A stretch of DNA of 64,000 nt from Phlebotomus papatasi (Eukaryota; Arthropoda; Insecta; Diptera; Psychodidae), in the NCBI RefSeq assembly GCF_024763615.1, contig NC_077223.1, forward strand, positions 65,162,627 to 65,226,626. Direction: 5' to 3'. Positions 1-11,111 of this stretch are shown one piece after another (position 1 is the first letter of the stretch; every line of letters starts with the position of its first letter). The notes beneath the pieces were generated by a model. It had not been told where the DNA came from. It ran no database searches and saw only the letters and a program-made list of their open reading frames with translations. The translations under genes were made by a program, and so were the position numbers.

Positions 1-358
1 TCGTGCCGATCTCTCAATTTTTTTCAAAAATCGTACCGATCTATCAATCTTTATTGATCGTGACAATTTAGCAAACTACCATTCAGATTTACTCGATCTG
101 CCATTCTAGTAAAAATCGAATGGATTAATCTGGCGGAGTCTTGAAAAATCATACCGATTTTATGGATCGATCTTTCCAAAGCATTGTAAAAACTTCCGAT
201 TGCCAAGAACCGTGCAGATCAGTGACCATTATAAAAATTTTATCGATCTGATGATCATTTGCGAAAATCATACCAATTTATCGGTAATATTTGTAAAAAT
301 CAGGTCGAGCATAATTAGCAAATCGAGCGGATTTATCAATCCTTACAATGGAAATGTA

Positions 359-573
359 GGGGAAAGTACTCTCCCTTCGAACGTTCATGCCTTCGAATAA
401 TGTGAATTTCTTTTACTTTTGCCAAGAGACCTACACATAATTACTACATAATTGTCAATAATTGATTATAAGCTAACTAATATTTAATGGAAATGTGTAA
501 GTTTCTTAGGAAAAATAAAAGAAAATTCACATTATTCGAAGGTATGAACTTTCGAAGGGAGAGCACTTTCCCC
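359..573. mobile_element. Foldback MITE, TA-flanked
   Basis: The two ends are inverted copies: GGGGAAAGTACTCTCCCTTCG on the left and the reverse complement of GGGAGAGCACTTTCCCC on the right. The symmetry continues inward through AATAATGTGAATTTC for about 60 bp. TA dinucleotides flank both ends (357-358 and 574-575), as expected of Tc1/mariner-type target duplication. No coding capacity. It is inserted in the tandem array. Confidence 0.7.
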
Positions 574-914
574 TAAGTATTTTTTCCCAAAAAACGTGTT
601 TTTTTTCAATTTTTGTGAAGATTATATCGACTTGTCGAACTTTTGAAAAGATCGTACCGATTTAATAATATTTATAAAGACAGTGTTAATCTCTCGATCT
701 CAACAAAAAGCGTGCTTTTCTTTCAATTTTTATTAAAGATCTTATCAATTTTTATCAGCAAAGATCGCGTCGATCCATCCAAAAATCATGCTGACCCATC
801 TTTTCAAAATTAAATTTAAACTCTCGATTTCTCCAAAAAAACATTATTTTTTTCAATCTTCATGAATCTTATATCGATCTACCGATCTTTTGAAAAAAAA
901 ATGTATCAATTTAA

Positions 915-1146
915 CACTAAACCTACCAAGACCCGGTCAAACTGACCGGTTTCAAATTAACACATATTTAAACGAGACAATGTCACTATCAAATTTTATG
1001 AATTTCTTAAAATATCCATGTAATATATTTTCAATGTTTAAATTTTAATTTTTTGCTCATTTCCAAGACAAATTTGTTGAGTATCCTACCCTACCGCGAC
1101 TTGTCATTGACCGAAAAACTACCAAAAGCGGTCGGTAGGCTTAGTG
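915..1146. mobile_element. piggyBac-type MITE (TTAA target duplication)
   Basis: TTAA occurs at 911-914 and 1147-1150, directly outside inverted ends CACTAAACCTACC and CACTAAGCCTACC. A short palindrome, CCGGTCAAACTGACCGG, lies just inside the left end. TTAA duplication plus CAC-type ends is the piggyBac signature. The element is 232 bp and non-coding, so it would need a transposase supplied elsewhere. Confidence 0.75.
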
Positions 1147-2520
1147 TTAACGATCTTCGTAACGACAATGCGCAATGTCTTTCAATCTTTGCTAAAGATC
1201 TTATCGATCATCGCCACCAAAAATCGCGTTGATCTCTCCAAAGATCGTGCCGATCTGTCGAATTTAGCAAAGGCAATGTCAATTTCTCTTTTTCTCCAAA
1301 AAGTGTGTTTTTCAATTTTTGTGAAGATCGTATCAACCAAATTCTTTTGCAAAAATTTTACATATTTAACGATCCTTGTAAAGACAGTGTTAATCTTTCA
1401 ATCTCTCCAAAAAGCGTGCCTTGATTTCAATTTTTCTTAAAGATCTTATCGATTATTGTCAGAAAAGATCGCGTTATCTCTTTAAAAATCTTACCGATCT
1501 ATCCTATCTATCTTTGTAAAAGAAATGCCAACCTCTCGATCTCTCCAAAAACATGTTTTTTATGCAATCTTTGTTAAGAATCCTATTGATTATCATTAAA
1601 GATCGTGGTCTCTACATAAATAGAGCCATCCTATCCATCTCGCGTGAGATTCTACGGTCTTTTTAAAGATAATGTTAATTTCTCGATCTCTCGAAATAGC
1701 GTGCTTTTTCTTTCAATCATTGTTAAACATCTTCAGCAAAGATATCGTCGATCTTTCTAGAAATCATGTCGATCTACCCGTCTTTGCAAAACCAATGTCA
1801 ACCTCTCGATATCTCCAAAAAGCATGTTTTTTTTCTTTCAATTTTTGTGAGGATCGTATCGGCTAAATTCTTTGGCAAAAATCTTACGGATTTACCGATC
1901 TTTGTAAAGACAGCTTTAATCTTTCGATCTTTTCAAAAAGCGTGCCTTGCTTTCAATCTTTGTTAAAGACCTTATCATATATCCTCAGCAAAGATCTCAT
2001 TGATCTCTTCAAAAATCCTGCCGATCTATTCTATCTATCTTTACAGAAGCCAAGTTAACCTTTCAATCTGTCTAAAAAGGACGCTTTTTAATGCAATCTT
2101 TGTTAAAGATCTTATCAATTATTGTCAGCAAAGTTCGCGTGGATTTTTCTAAAAATCGTACCGATCTGTCGATCATAGCAAAGACAACATTACAATCTTT
2201 CCAAAAAAAAACGTGCTTTTCTTTCAATCTTTGTTAAAGATTTTACCGATCACCATTAGCAAAGACATCGTCGATTTTTCCAATTATCGTGTCGATCTAC
2301 CAATCATTGTGAAGGCAATATCAACTTATTGATCTCTCGAAAAATTAGGCCTTTCTTGCAATCTTTGTGGAGATTCTCAGCAGACACCAAAAGCTTTTAT
2401 TAAAATTAGTAAATTATTACTAATAAACTAAAAGTTAGCGAAATTATACTAAAAAATTTCTAGTTTTAGCACTTGGTGTTCGGTAGGTAATATCGATCTG
2501 CCAATCTTTCAAAAAGACAA

Positions 2521-3141
2521 TGAGGCCATTTACATCACCGTATTAGATTAGGATTTATTTAATTTTTCTCGATATAAACGACAAATCCAATACGACCCCT
2601 CGTATCGAATTGGATTGGATTCAAATTGTCCCAATTGTCCCAAACATTTTCGGAGCGCTCGAAGCGAAATTCGGAGTTGCATTTGATGTTAAAACTAACC
2701 TCACCATTTGTGTTGTTTTGGAAAGGAAGTCGCACAAAATAAAATTTTCAGGACTTTTTTTTTGTGTATTGTGCAAGGATATGGGCAACGACAAGTTTAA
2801 AAGAGATGGCAAAGCAAGGAGACTAAGCTCGTATTCTAAATTGAACAGCAGAAGGAGGTTGTTGTGACGATAGACTCTAAAAAAATCGCAATCAAGAAGT
2901 TTTTGCAGAGTTCCTTAAACAAAGATATGAACGTAATGTTAAGCAAATTGTGTAGTTAAATTTAAGAATCTTAAGCTGAAAATCCAACTTAAAAATCGAA
3001 AATGTTATTTTTAACCTAACAAAAATGGCATCCCGCTATAAATCCAATTCAATCTAAACAGTACAATGTAAACAGACAAGATTGGATTCAGATTTTGGGA
3101 CAATCCAATCTCAATCTAATGCGACGATGTAAATGGCCTCA
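2521..3141. mobile_element. Foldback element with GAGGCCATTTACATC ends
   Basis: The left end reads GAGGCCATTTACATC and the right end is its inverted copy (GATGTAAATGGCCTC). Further inverted similarity follows (ATTGGATTG and TTGGGACAAT-type blocks). Possible 3 bp duplication AAT on both sides. About 620 bp, with no recognisable protein. Superfamily not assigned. Confidence 0.55.
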
Positions 3142-3291
3142 ATGATTATCTTTAATAATTTTTATTCCTTAAAAACCGTGCTTTTCTTTCAATCTTTGTG
3201 AATGATCTTGTCGATCTTCTAATCACAAAGATGGAGCCATTATATCGATCTATCAAAAATCGTACCGCTATATCGATCTTTGTAAATGTTA

Positions 3292-3490
3292 GGGGGAAGT
3301 GGGGCACCTTTGGAAGTGGGGAACCTTTGAAATTGCGACTTTTCACCTATTTCTAAATAAAATTGAGCGTTATCGTGATATAATTTAGCTGGACAAACAG
3401 ATTGAGAAACTAAATTATATTACGATAAGGCTCAATTTTAATTAAAAAATACATGAAAAATCCCAATTTCAAAGGTGCCCCACTTCTCCC
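3292..3490. mobile_element. Foldback MITE, TAGGGG...CCCTA type
   Basis: Ends GGGGGAAGTGGGGCACCTTTG and the inverted CAAAGGTGCCCCACTTCTCCC, with TA on both sides (3290-3291 and 3491-3492). The inner halves pair around AAATTATATTACGATAA. The terminal motif resembles the MITEs at 42448 and 50624, but the interior differs. Confidence 0.7.
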
Positions 3491-6261
3491 TATGGCTACT
3501 TGTCGATCTCTCCAAAAATCGTATCGATCTACCGATCATTTACAAATATCGTGGCGATGTTTCGATCTTTGTAAAAAAAATTGTGTAGACCTCTCCAAAA
3601 ATCGCGCCGATCTGTCAAGTTTTTCCGTTCAATTTTCTATTTTCTCTCACCGTTTATTTCAAACATTTTCCCTGAATTATTAAAGCAATCAACCAAATGG
3701 ATTTAAAATCGGATTTTACAAATTTTTAAGCAGAATTTTGGATTTTAAAATTGGATTTAAAAAATTAATGATTTTTACTCGAATTTTTAGTCATTCTTTG
3801 ATTTCAAAAATTACATTTTTAATTGCAGAGGCGCGACAGAGTTCAAGGGCGGGGCTTAAATACTTAATCAAGTCATCAAGTACCAATACCATCCATCCAA
3901 TCAACGCAATAAAAAAAAGTCTCACAAGGTAAAAGAGTTCCAATTTTTATCAATTTCTCCTCATTAAAGAAGCAATGAAGTGTATTTTTGTTTTTTTTTT
4001 GTTTTGAAAAAAGTTCAACTATTTTATGTTCTTTTCTTTTAAGTAAATTTCATAGTCTAATTTTTTTTGGTAAATAACACTAGTGATGAATATTTTAATG
4101 AGGATTTTAGGGATTTTATTAAAAGTGTTTTTGTTTTTGCTCAAAAAGGGAGAGTGTTAAAGACTAGAAGAGTAAAATTTTGAATTTTCGTAATCGATCG
4201 ATTTTTTTTTTGTAAATTTTCTTTTTTAAAATGAGTGAAATTCAAGCTCGAATTCCATAATTTTAACATTCTAGGGAAGTTTGTTAGTGCTAAAAATTTA
4301 CTTGCAGATTTTCGCAGTTTTTTTTTCTTTTACTTTCTATATTTACATTTAAAGATTTTTTTTTTGTTTAATTCTTTCGTCTTTTTGACTTGCTTTCAAT
4401 TTTTTTCTTTAAACTCTCTTGCTCAGTTTCACATGAAATTTAAGAAGAAGAATATTAAGGACGGATTTGTGCATTAAAACATTTTTTTTTCATCAAGAGA
4501 GGATTTTAGTTTTTATTTTTCCTTTTTTTTAAGATTCAATGATTGATTTTATTTTGTTCCATATTCATGTGAAAATTTGTGCAGAATTTCAGCGAAAATC
4601 AAGTCAAGAAGCATTTAAAATATCAATTCAACTTTGTGCGAAGCTCATAAAAATGTCAAAAAATGCACTCAATCTCACTTAATTTGTATAGTTCTAGTTC
4701 TTTTTCTTGAAAAAAGTCATCACATGAAGAATTTATGATATGAAGTGATTTTGTTCTTGAGTCTTTTTCTTCAGAAATCTCAGTAATTTTTCTACATAAC
4801 ATAAATTAAAAGAAATTTATGAAGAAATAGAGTTATTTTTTTCATTTCAAATGAACATTTTCGATGCTTTTGATGAAAGTTCTAACAATCTGAAAGTTTA
4901 TATAATCTTTTGCAAAAATATATCAAATTTTATTATCATTTTTATATCAACAAGGAATAAATTTTATGTAATTTTTGCTTCGTAATAATTAGTAGAGAAT
5001 GCGCAAAATGTTCCAACTACATTAGCGAAAGGATTGGAACAATTTGTTACGTGATTGTGAAGTTAATTAGCCTCCATGCAACCCTCCCTAAAAAAAACCA
5101 TGAGAAGAACTTCTCATTTCTCAAGCAAATATTTTAGCAAAAAGGAAATGTTGTAACAAGATTCCATAACAAGATGATGTTAAAGTTATATGTTTTCATT
5201 CTAATCTAATTAGTTTGAAGTAGTTTTGTGAAGATTCTCATAAGTTGGCATCGAAGGAAATCAAATATTGGAGTTTATTATTTCGATTACTTATTATTAC
5301 TGTTTTAGGATAGTTTTTTTTCATACTTTTTTTAACACTAGGGATGAGCTTTCATATGGTTCTACGGATTATTTACATTTTAGGTTAGAATAAAAACAAA
5401 GACAATTTATACCTAAGTGATAGTTTTAATAAAAAAGTGAGATTACATGGGCTTTAACCTATAAAAATCTGGTGTCACAAAACGTCAATATATCCTTCCT
5501 GCCCTTTCTAGGAGAGGTTCATATCAATAATTTTTGTCATTTAAGAGTTAAATAAATTAATAAGGCATTGTTTATCTTCATAGCCACTGCAGATGACATA
5601 TATTACCTGAAATTTAGGAAAGGATTTTATTTTAGGTTATGTCATAATTTTCTTCTGCTTCATATGGTACTTTCCAAAATAAAAAACAGCTTTTCATTCT
5701 GAAATACACCCAACAACTTCCATGATTTATTTAATAACGAATATTAAACAAGGCATTCTCTCTGAATTGAATATCAAATTTGTTAGGTTATGTAATGCTC
5801 AGCATTCTTTTCTTCCCTAAACGATTTGACCGCTCTGTCGATTTTGATCCTTCGTCGGATAAAAGTGGCGACATTTTTTGTTTGGAACATTTGGACCATA
5901 TTCATTTTCCATGGTCTGTGCCAATTTAATATTGAAAATTCTTTCTTTCATATACATCAGGCATGTGCTCGTTAAAAGTCATGTAATATCGGAAAGTTTG
6001 TGTTGATTGTTCTAATGGAAATTGCAGATAGCCGTGCTGGTAATTCTATCACGGTGCCATGATGAATATTTTTGCGTCAAAGACATAATAGAAAGAAAAA
6101 CTCTCATAAAAATAAATTGTCTTCTTGATATCTTTGTCGGAAGACGAATAACTGTTCACTCTAAACACCCTTTTCCTTGAATCTTGCGGAAATATGAAGA
6201 AATTTAAAGAAAATATCATTTCAAATGACAAGTTTCCTAAATCGCGCGCAATTCAACTCGA
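3491..6261. other. AT-rich DNA, no gene recognised
   Basis: Up to about 3620 there are remnants of the 5' tandem repeat. Beyond that the DNA is strongly AT-rich with many T-runs. Open frames are short and low in complexity. No domain, splice-linked exon set or repeat with clear ends was found on either strand. Confidence 0.4.
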
Positions 6262-6490
6262 GAGAAAGATAGAGAAATCCGAAAAAGTTAAAATAACATT
6301 CCAGAAATGTTAATTTTACCCTGAAGTATTGATCCGAAATCGGTGTAAATAATTATGCTTTGTAGGTGTATTAGGGGTAAAATGTACCCTTTTTCATATT
6401 AATTTTACCCTTAAAAAGGTGCAAAATTAACATTAAAAAATGTTGATATAATTTTACACCTAAAAAGTGTTCTTAGGTGTCTAATATTCT
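6262..6490 (-). repeat. Inverted partner copy of the MITE at 6705-6952
   Basis: Read on the minus strand this block matches 6705-6952 over about 220 bp, with landmarks AAGTTAAAATAACATTCC, CGAAATCGGTGTAAAT and GGTGTATTAGGGGT. It lacks a clean terminus on the 6490 side, so it looks truncated. The two copies face each other across ~215 bp and could form a long hairpin. Confidence 0.6.
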
Positions 6491-6704
6491 TCTTAGGTGT
6501 CTCAAAATACAGGATAGTTTTGAGAAAAACCCTTTTGTACAGCACTATTTTGATTAATAAGGAATGCAAAAATACGCATTACGAAAAGATACACGACCTG
6601 CTAATAAGCATAAATAAGAAAGTAAAATATTTTGTCACATTTCAGAGATTTTTTGCAACCGCAGCGCCGCCAGACGTTTCCCAAGTGAGTTATTTGTGTC
6701 TCTA

Positions 6705-6952
6705 CACTGAGAAAAAAAGGTGTGATTAACTTTTTTTCCTCATAACTTTAACACTTTTTAGATGTAAAAATATATCAACATTTTTTATGTTAATTTACAC
6801 CTTTTTAAGGGTGAAAATAACACGAAAAAAGGTAACTTTAACCCCTAATACACCTAAAAAGCATAATATTTACACCGATTTCGACTCAATACTGCAGGGT
6901 AAAATAAACATTTCCGGAATGTTATTTTAACCCTTTCGGATTTATCTCAGTG
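6705..6952 (+). mobile_element. Short MITE with CACTGAGA ends
   Basis: Starts CACTGAGAAAAAAAGGTG and ends with the inverted TTTATCTCAGTG. Non-coding, with internal TAGGTGTAAA-like motifs. An inverted relative lies at 6262-6490. Confidence 0.5.
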
Positions 6953-9205
6953 ATGTTTTATCAAGAATTATTTCAATAGGTTAAGAAATAAATATATTAG
7001 ATATTCAAAGCTTATTGTAAATAAAGAGATGTGAATTTTGACTTCATGGAATTCTTCTCGTCTAAAAAATGTACCGAAGCCATTACGGACCTTTTACGAA
7101 GAGAGACTAAATATTTTAGAATTGAATGTTATGTACGATCTAACCTTAAAGAAAATAACACAGTCTAATCTCAATTTGTACACTAAAGGGTTTTAATCAA
7201 TAAAAAAAACACTGAAATCTGCTCTACAGAATTCAGAAATACCCATGAAGTGCAGGAAAAATTTTAAATTCTCAATTTTTGTTTTGTTTCTGAGATTAAA
7301 AATTTTATATTTTTAGATTATTGAAGAATTTGCAAATGAGATTTGCTGTCCAAGCCAAATTATTAATGAAAAATTCTTCTAGACGAAAAGGCAAAAACAT
7401 TCTGTAGTAACTGTCACTCAAAATAAATATTGAATTTTGAAGGTTAAGTTTAACTTAACCCAAAAAGTTTTCAAAAAATGAATCCCAATATGTAGAAATT
7501 TCAGCTTCAAAAGCCTTAAGATCAATTGATATTATAGAAAAGAATTTTAGTAAGGTTAGAATCTATGACTAAAAATCACACCATGGATTTTAAATTTTAA
7601 ATTTTAGTGTTATTAATTTTCCATTTTGAAAAAAAAAATGATTGGCATGAATATTTTCTTTTAGAAGTAAAAATAAAATAAACTTTTTACCAATGATTAA
7701 TTAGGCCAATCAATGGATATATTAGAAAATATTTAGGTTATCTTAAGCATAACCTCAAAAATTCAACACATTTTTTGCAGAATTTTTTGTTTTGAAGTCC
7801 ATGACAAAAACCAAATTAGTTCCTTATGGGACCTAGAACAGTTTTTCAATTTAGTGAAATTCAATCGCTTGCAATTTTGCCTTTTACTATATTAAACTGA
7901 AATCAGATTATCTGTCATTTACTGTCAAAAAAAATTGAAATTATCTTATTAGTGAGGTTAGAATTTACCACATTTTAGATTTAATGACGCTGGTTATAAC
8001 TGTCTCTTTCTGCCAAATGGAAATTAAAAACGAAATTGAAATTTCAATTTTATTTGACAGGCAGTCAATTATATCTGATTTCAATTTGAAAGAGTAGAAG
8101 GTTAAATTTTAATAGATTGAATATCACTAAATTGAAAATGGTATGTCAGCAAAAGTAAATCAAAATCTCATTTCTAACCTCATTTAATAACAACACAGAT
8201 CATGACAGTTTGAAATGTTTTAGAGTGATTACCAAATTTCAAGATATAAAAGATTACATACCTTAGAATAATAAAAGAAAATCGCTTGTAACATTGAACT
8301 TGAAAATTTTCTGTTATTAGATTTTTTTTAGGTTAGGTCGTAAGTAACCTCAAATTCTTGTATATAATCTATTTACCGAATTCCGACAGAGTACTACTCG
8401 CTTTTCTAAGAGTAAGTCCAGAGTTCAAATCCGTTTTTCATGACTAGAATGCCTAGGTGCTGAGTTAACTTATCTTTTGTTGTCATCTATCATATAATTT
8501 TAAATTTCACCCTCATGTTTCGACGAAATTAATTCATTTATCTCTCAAATGACAAATTTGTAATTTATCTCCGCAACATCTCAGTTTGTTTTTTAGGTTA
8601 GGACCAATGTAACCTTATTTTAATAAATAAATCCTTGACGCTCAAAGAAAGACGTCAAAAATTTCATAAATGTGAGGTTATGTTCCCAATTTTTGAATAT
8701 TTTCTACGTTAGACTCTTTTCGAGAAATTTCGAGAAATCTTTCTGCGCTGAAACTTAAAGCCATCAAAAGAGGTTAATCTAAATACTAAGTAAGAAAATA
8801 TGAAGAACAAAAATGCTAAAAAGTTGCCCATCCCCATATTTCCATCATCACCATTCTTAGTCATTTAATTTTTTTTAAAAGTACATAGTCCATTTTCTTA
8901 AAGCATACATCAACATTGTTGACTTACAAACTATATCGAGTTGATTTTCGTTGACAACAATAAATTAGAGTAGATAACATAGCTCTCCTTCCCTTCAATC
9001 AATTTTGATTTAACATTTCAAACAAGGTGTAAAATTTCAGGAGATACAACGAGGTAAAAAATCACTTTTCAACAGGCTATAAGATATTAAAAAATAAAAC
9101 AAAGGCAACACTCAATATTTCACAAAGAAAAAAAGTTGTAATAAAAAAAAACACATATGATGGACCAGAAGTTTCGTTTTCCCTTCAACTCTGCGCGCGA
9201 TCATC
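6953..9205. other. 3' flank of MCU, no other gene seen
   Basis: This AT-rich stretch lies downstream of the MCU stop codon (minus strand), so its right-hand part should hold the MCU 3' UTR. No convincing AATAAA was seen on the minus strand close to the stop. No protein domain or well-bounded element was recognised. Confidence 0.4.
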
Positions 9206-9490
9206 CTACTTTTTAAGTCTTTTCGTAGCAGCACTGAGAATGCTCCTGATCCTGTCTTTCGTACTCGTGGCACTCTCCTTACCATCGGGGTCAAATTCGT
9301 CATAGTACTTCTTGGGCACTGCGGGTACATGCAGATGGAGCGGATCCCGAAGACGCCTCAAATCCTGCTGCACATCCGCAATTTCTCTGCGCAGTTGATT
9401 GTACTGCACCAAATCCAGTCCCTGCTTTTTCGCACGCTTGTGCATAGCAATGAGGAACTGTCGATCTCGTACGTCCTCCAGCACGTATTC
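9206..9490 (-). CDS. Mitochondrial calcium uniporter, last coding exon
   Basis: This exon encodes the C-terminal 94 residues of MCU, the pore subunit of the inner-membrane calcium uniporter. It starts at an acceptor (TTATTAG before GAA TAC GTG) and ends at TAG. It reads EYVLEDVRDRQFL, then KYNQL-like and RRLRDPLHLHVP segments that align directly with the matrix-facing C-terminal coiled coil of animal MCU after the second transmembrane helix. The tail beyond DPLHLHVP is longer than I remember for human MCU and is basic (ending KRLKK). Phase 0 joins it to the exon at 17173-17376. The intron between them is 7,682 bp and holds a Harbinger transposon and a MITE. Identity rests mainly on the next exon upstream. 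Confidence 0.9.
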   Translation of the reverse strand, partial: EYVLEDVRDRQFLIAMHKRAKKQGLDLVQYNQLRREIADVQQDLRRLRDPLHLHVPAVPKKYYDEFDPDGKESATSTKDRIRSILSAATKRLKK

Positions 9491-9519
9491 CTAATAACAA
9501 AAGAAAATTCAGTTCAGTA

Positions 9520-9904
9520 GGGTGGAGTAACCACTTATCGCCACTTTTAGGAAAAACTGAAACTAATTCAATTATAATTTTTAAACCCTTATTATAAAGT
9601 AACTGAAATTTGACACAAATTTGCTTAGATATGTTGTCTTTAGATATATCAAACTAATAGTCCCTCAATTTAACGGTGGATTACATAAAAAAATATATTT
9701 TTGTTAAAAATCAAAAATAACCACTTTTCGCCACCTACTTGAAAAGGCTTAAACTCAATTATTTTGGACAATATTATTGAAAAATATATTCAGCGTTGCT
9801 TTTCTCCCTGATATCTCTTTTATTACTCGTATAACATGGTTTTTCTTCGATTTAACTATAGGTGGCGAGAAGTGGGTCACTGGCGAGAAGTGGTGACACC
9901 ACCC
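9520..9904. mobile_element. Foldback MITE next to the MCU splice acceptor
   Basis: Ends GGGTGGAGTAACCACTT and the inverted AAGTGGTGACACCACCC, flanked by TA at 9518-9519 and 9905-9906. Internal motifs CACTTATCGCCACTT and GGCGAGAAGTGG repeat in inverted order. On the minus strand its end lies 29 bp upstream of the first base of the last MCU exon, within the usual branch point and pyrimidine-tract zone. Confidence 0.75.
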
Positions 9905-10338
9905 TAATAACCACAGCAAAATTTTCACACACTCTCTTTCTCTCTAGTTTAAATTGCAGAATGAAAGAGCTTACTCTTCCCTCTCATATCCTGGAGAGCA
10001 AAAAAGTTTTGATTGAGCAAATTTCAGTGAGGATGGCAGGAAAAATGGAGACAGAAAAAGTTTAATTGCTTGAAAGAGTCTCTGCTGTTCGCTATACCTC
10101 GACTCTAAATCCCTCACCAAAGCATTTTCATTGTAATTTATGTCTGAGAAATCTTCGTGATAGATAAAAACGAATTTTAAAATTGATTTTACTTGTGTTT
10201 TGAATGCGACTTGGGCACTCAACCGAAAGAAAGCTTTCATCCACAAATGTCGGAGGATTTTAATTGAATTATTCTGCTACAAAAACCAACAATAAAAGTA
10301 TATGTGAATTCTATACACAAAACCAGTGGCAGCCAAAA

Positions 10339-10772
10339 TCTCGAACGCCAAAATCCTGAAAAAGCCAAAATCCCGAAAGCCAAAATCCCGAAAGCCAAAA
10401 TCCCAAAAAGGCCAAAATCCCGAAAAGGCCAAAATCCCGGAATCCGAAATCCCGAAAGCCAAAATCCTGAACGCCAAAATCCCGGAAAGGCCAAAATCCC
10501 GAAAGCCAAAATCCCGAAAAGGCCAAAATCCCGAAAGCCAAAATCCCGAAAAGGCCAAAATCCCAAAAAGGCCAAAATCCCGAAAGCCAAAATCCCGAAA
10601 GCCAAAATCCCGAAAAGGCCAAAATCCCGAAAAGGCCAAAATCCCGAACGCCAAAATCCCGAAAGCCTAAATCTCGAAAAGGCCAAAATCCCGAAAAGGC
10701 CAAAATCCCGAAAGCCAAAATCCCGAAAAGGTCAAAATCCCGAAACGCCAAAATCCCGAAAATCCCGTCATA
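10339..10772. repeat. Minisatellite, 15-17 bp unit (CCAAAATCCCGAAAG)
   Basis: Near-perfect tandem copies of a 15-17 bp unit of the form GCCAAAATCCCGAAAAG alternate between GAAAGCC and GAAAAGGCC variants. All six frames stay open because the unit lacks stops, which gives spurious proline/lysine- or glycine/phenylalanine-rich frames. A degenerate relative (TTTTCGGGATTTTG) lies near 15255. Confidence 0.9.
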
Positions 10773-11043
10773 ACAAAGGTTTATCAATTTTGTAAATTGT
10801 TTAGTATGGATAAAATTTGTAAGATTAGAGACAATATTGGGAAATGAAAGAAACGACAAAACTTCCTAGCTTCTTGAAATGCTAGAATTAGTGATTTCCG
10901 GCTTTAAAAAAAAAGTTAAGTAGGGGCTAGGCACTTACAGCTGAATGTTGAATCGAAGTATAATGATAATTCGAGGATGATCCACCGTTTTCTAATGTTT
11001 GAACGAGAAATAGAATAAATTTAAACAGTGGATTAACGCTTAA

Positions 11044-11085
11044 GCCAAAAATTAGACCCCCGATTTCGGAGGTCTAATTTTTGGC
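11044..11085. promoter_or_regulatory. 15 bp perfect inverted repeat upstream of the Myb-like gene
   Basis: GCCAAAAATTAGACC is followed after 12 bases by its exact reverse complement. It lies 26 bp before the start codon at 11112, inside the Harbinger element. By analogy with other Harbinger systems it could be a subterminal site for the Myb-like protein or the transposase. That role is inference. Confidence 0.4.
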
Positions 11086-11111
11086 ATAACAATGGAATAA
11101 GAGCTGTCAAA

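Larger units (their letters stand above)
1..2480. repeat. Diverged ~130 bp tandem repeat array
   Basis: A degenerate block recurs at roughly 120-145 bp spacing. Each block has a CGATCT...CCAAAAA run, then GCGTGCTTTT, CTTTCAATC, GTTAAAGATCTTATCGAT and AGCAAAGATCGCGTCGATC-type segments. Landmarks of the GCGTG core fall near 705, 1405, 1690, 1930, 2200 and, past an insertion, 3170. Copies have diverged by substitution and small indels, so the array is old. Short open reading frames inside are by-products of the repeat. The array begins before the window, is interrupted by MITEs at 359-573 and 915-1146, and remnants continue to about 3620. Confidence 0.6.

Noticed and set aside
10237..10859. Long overlapping open frames on both strands with repetitive proteins
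   Set aside because: They are produced by the stop-free minisatellite, with the unit length giving open frames in several phases.
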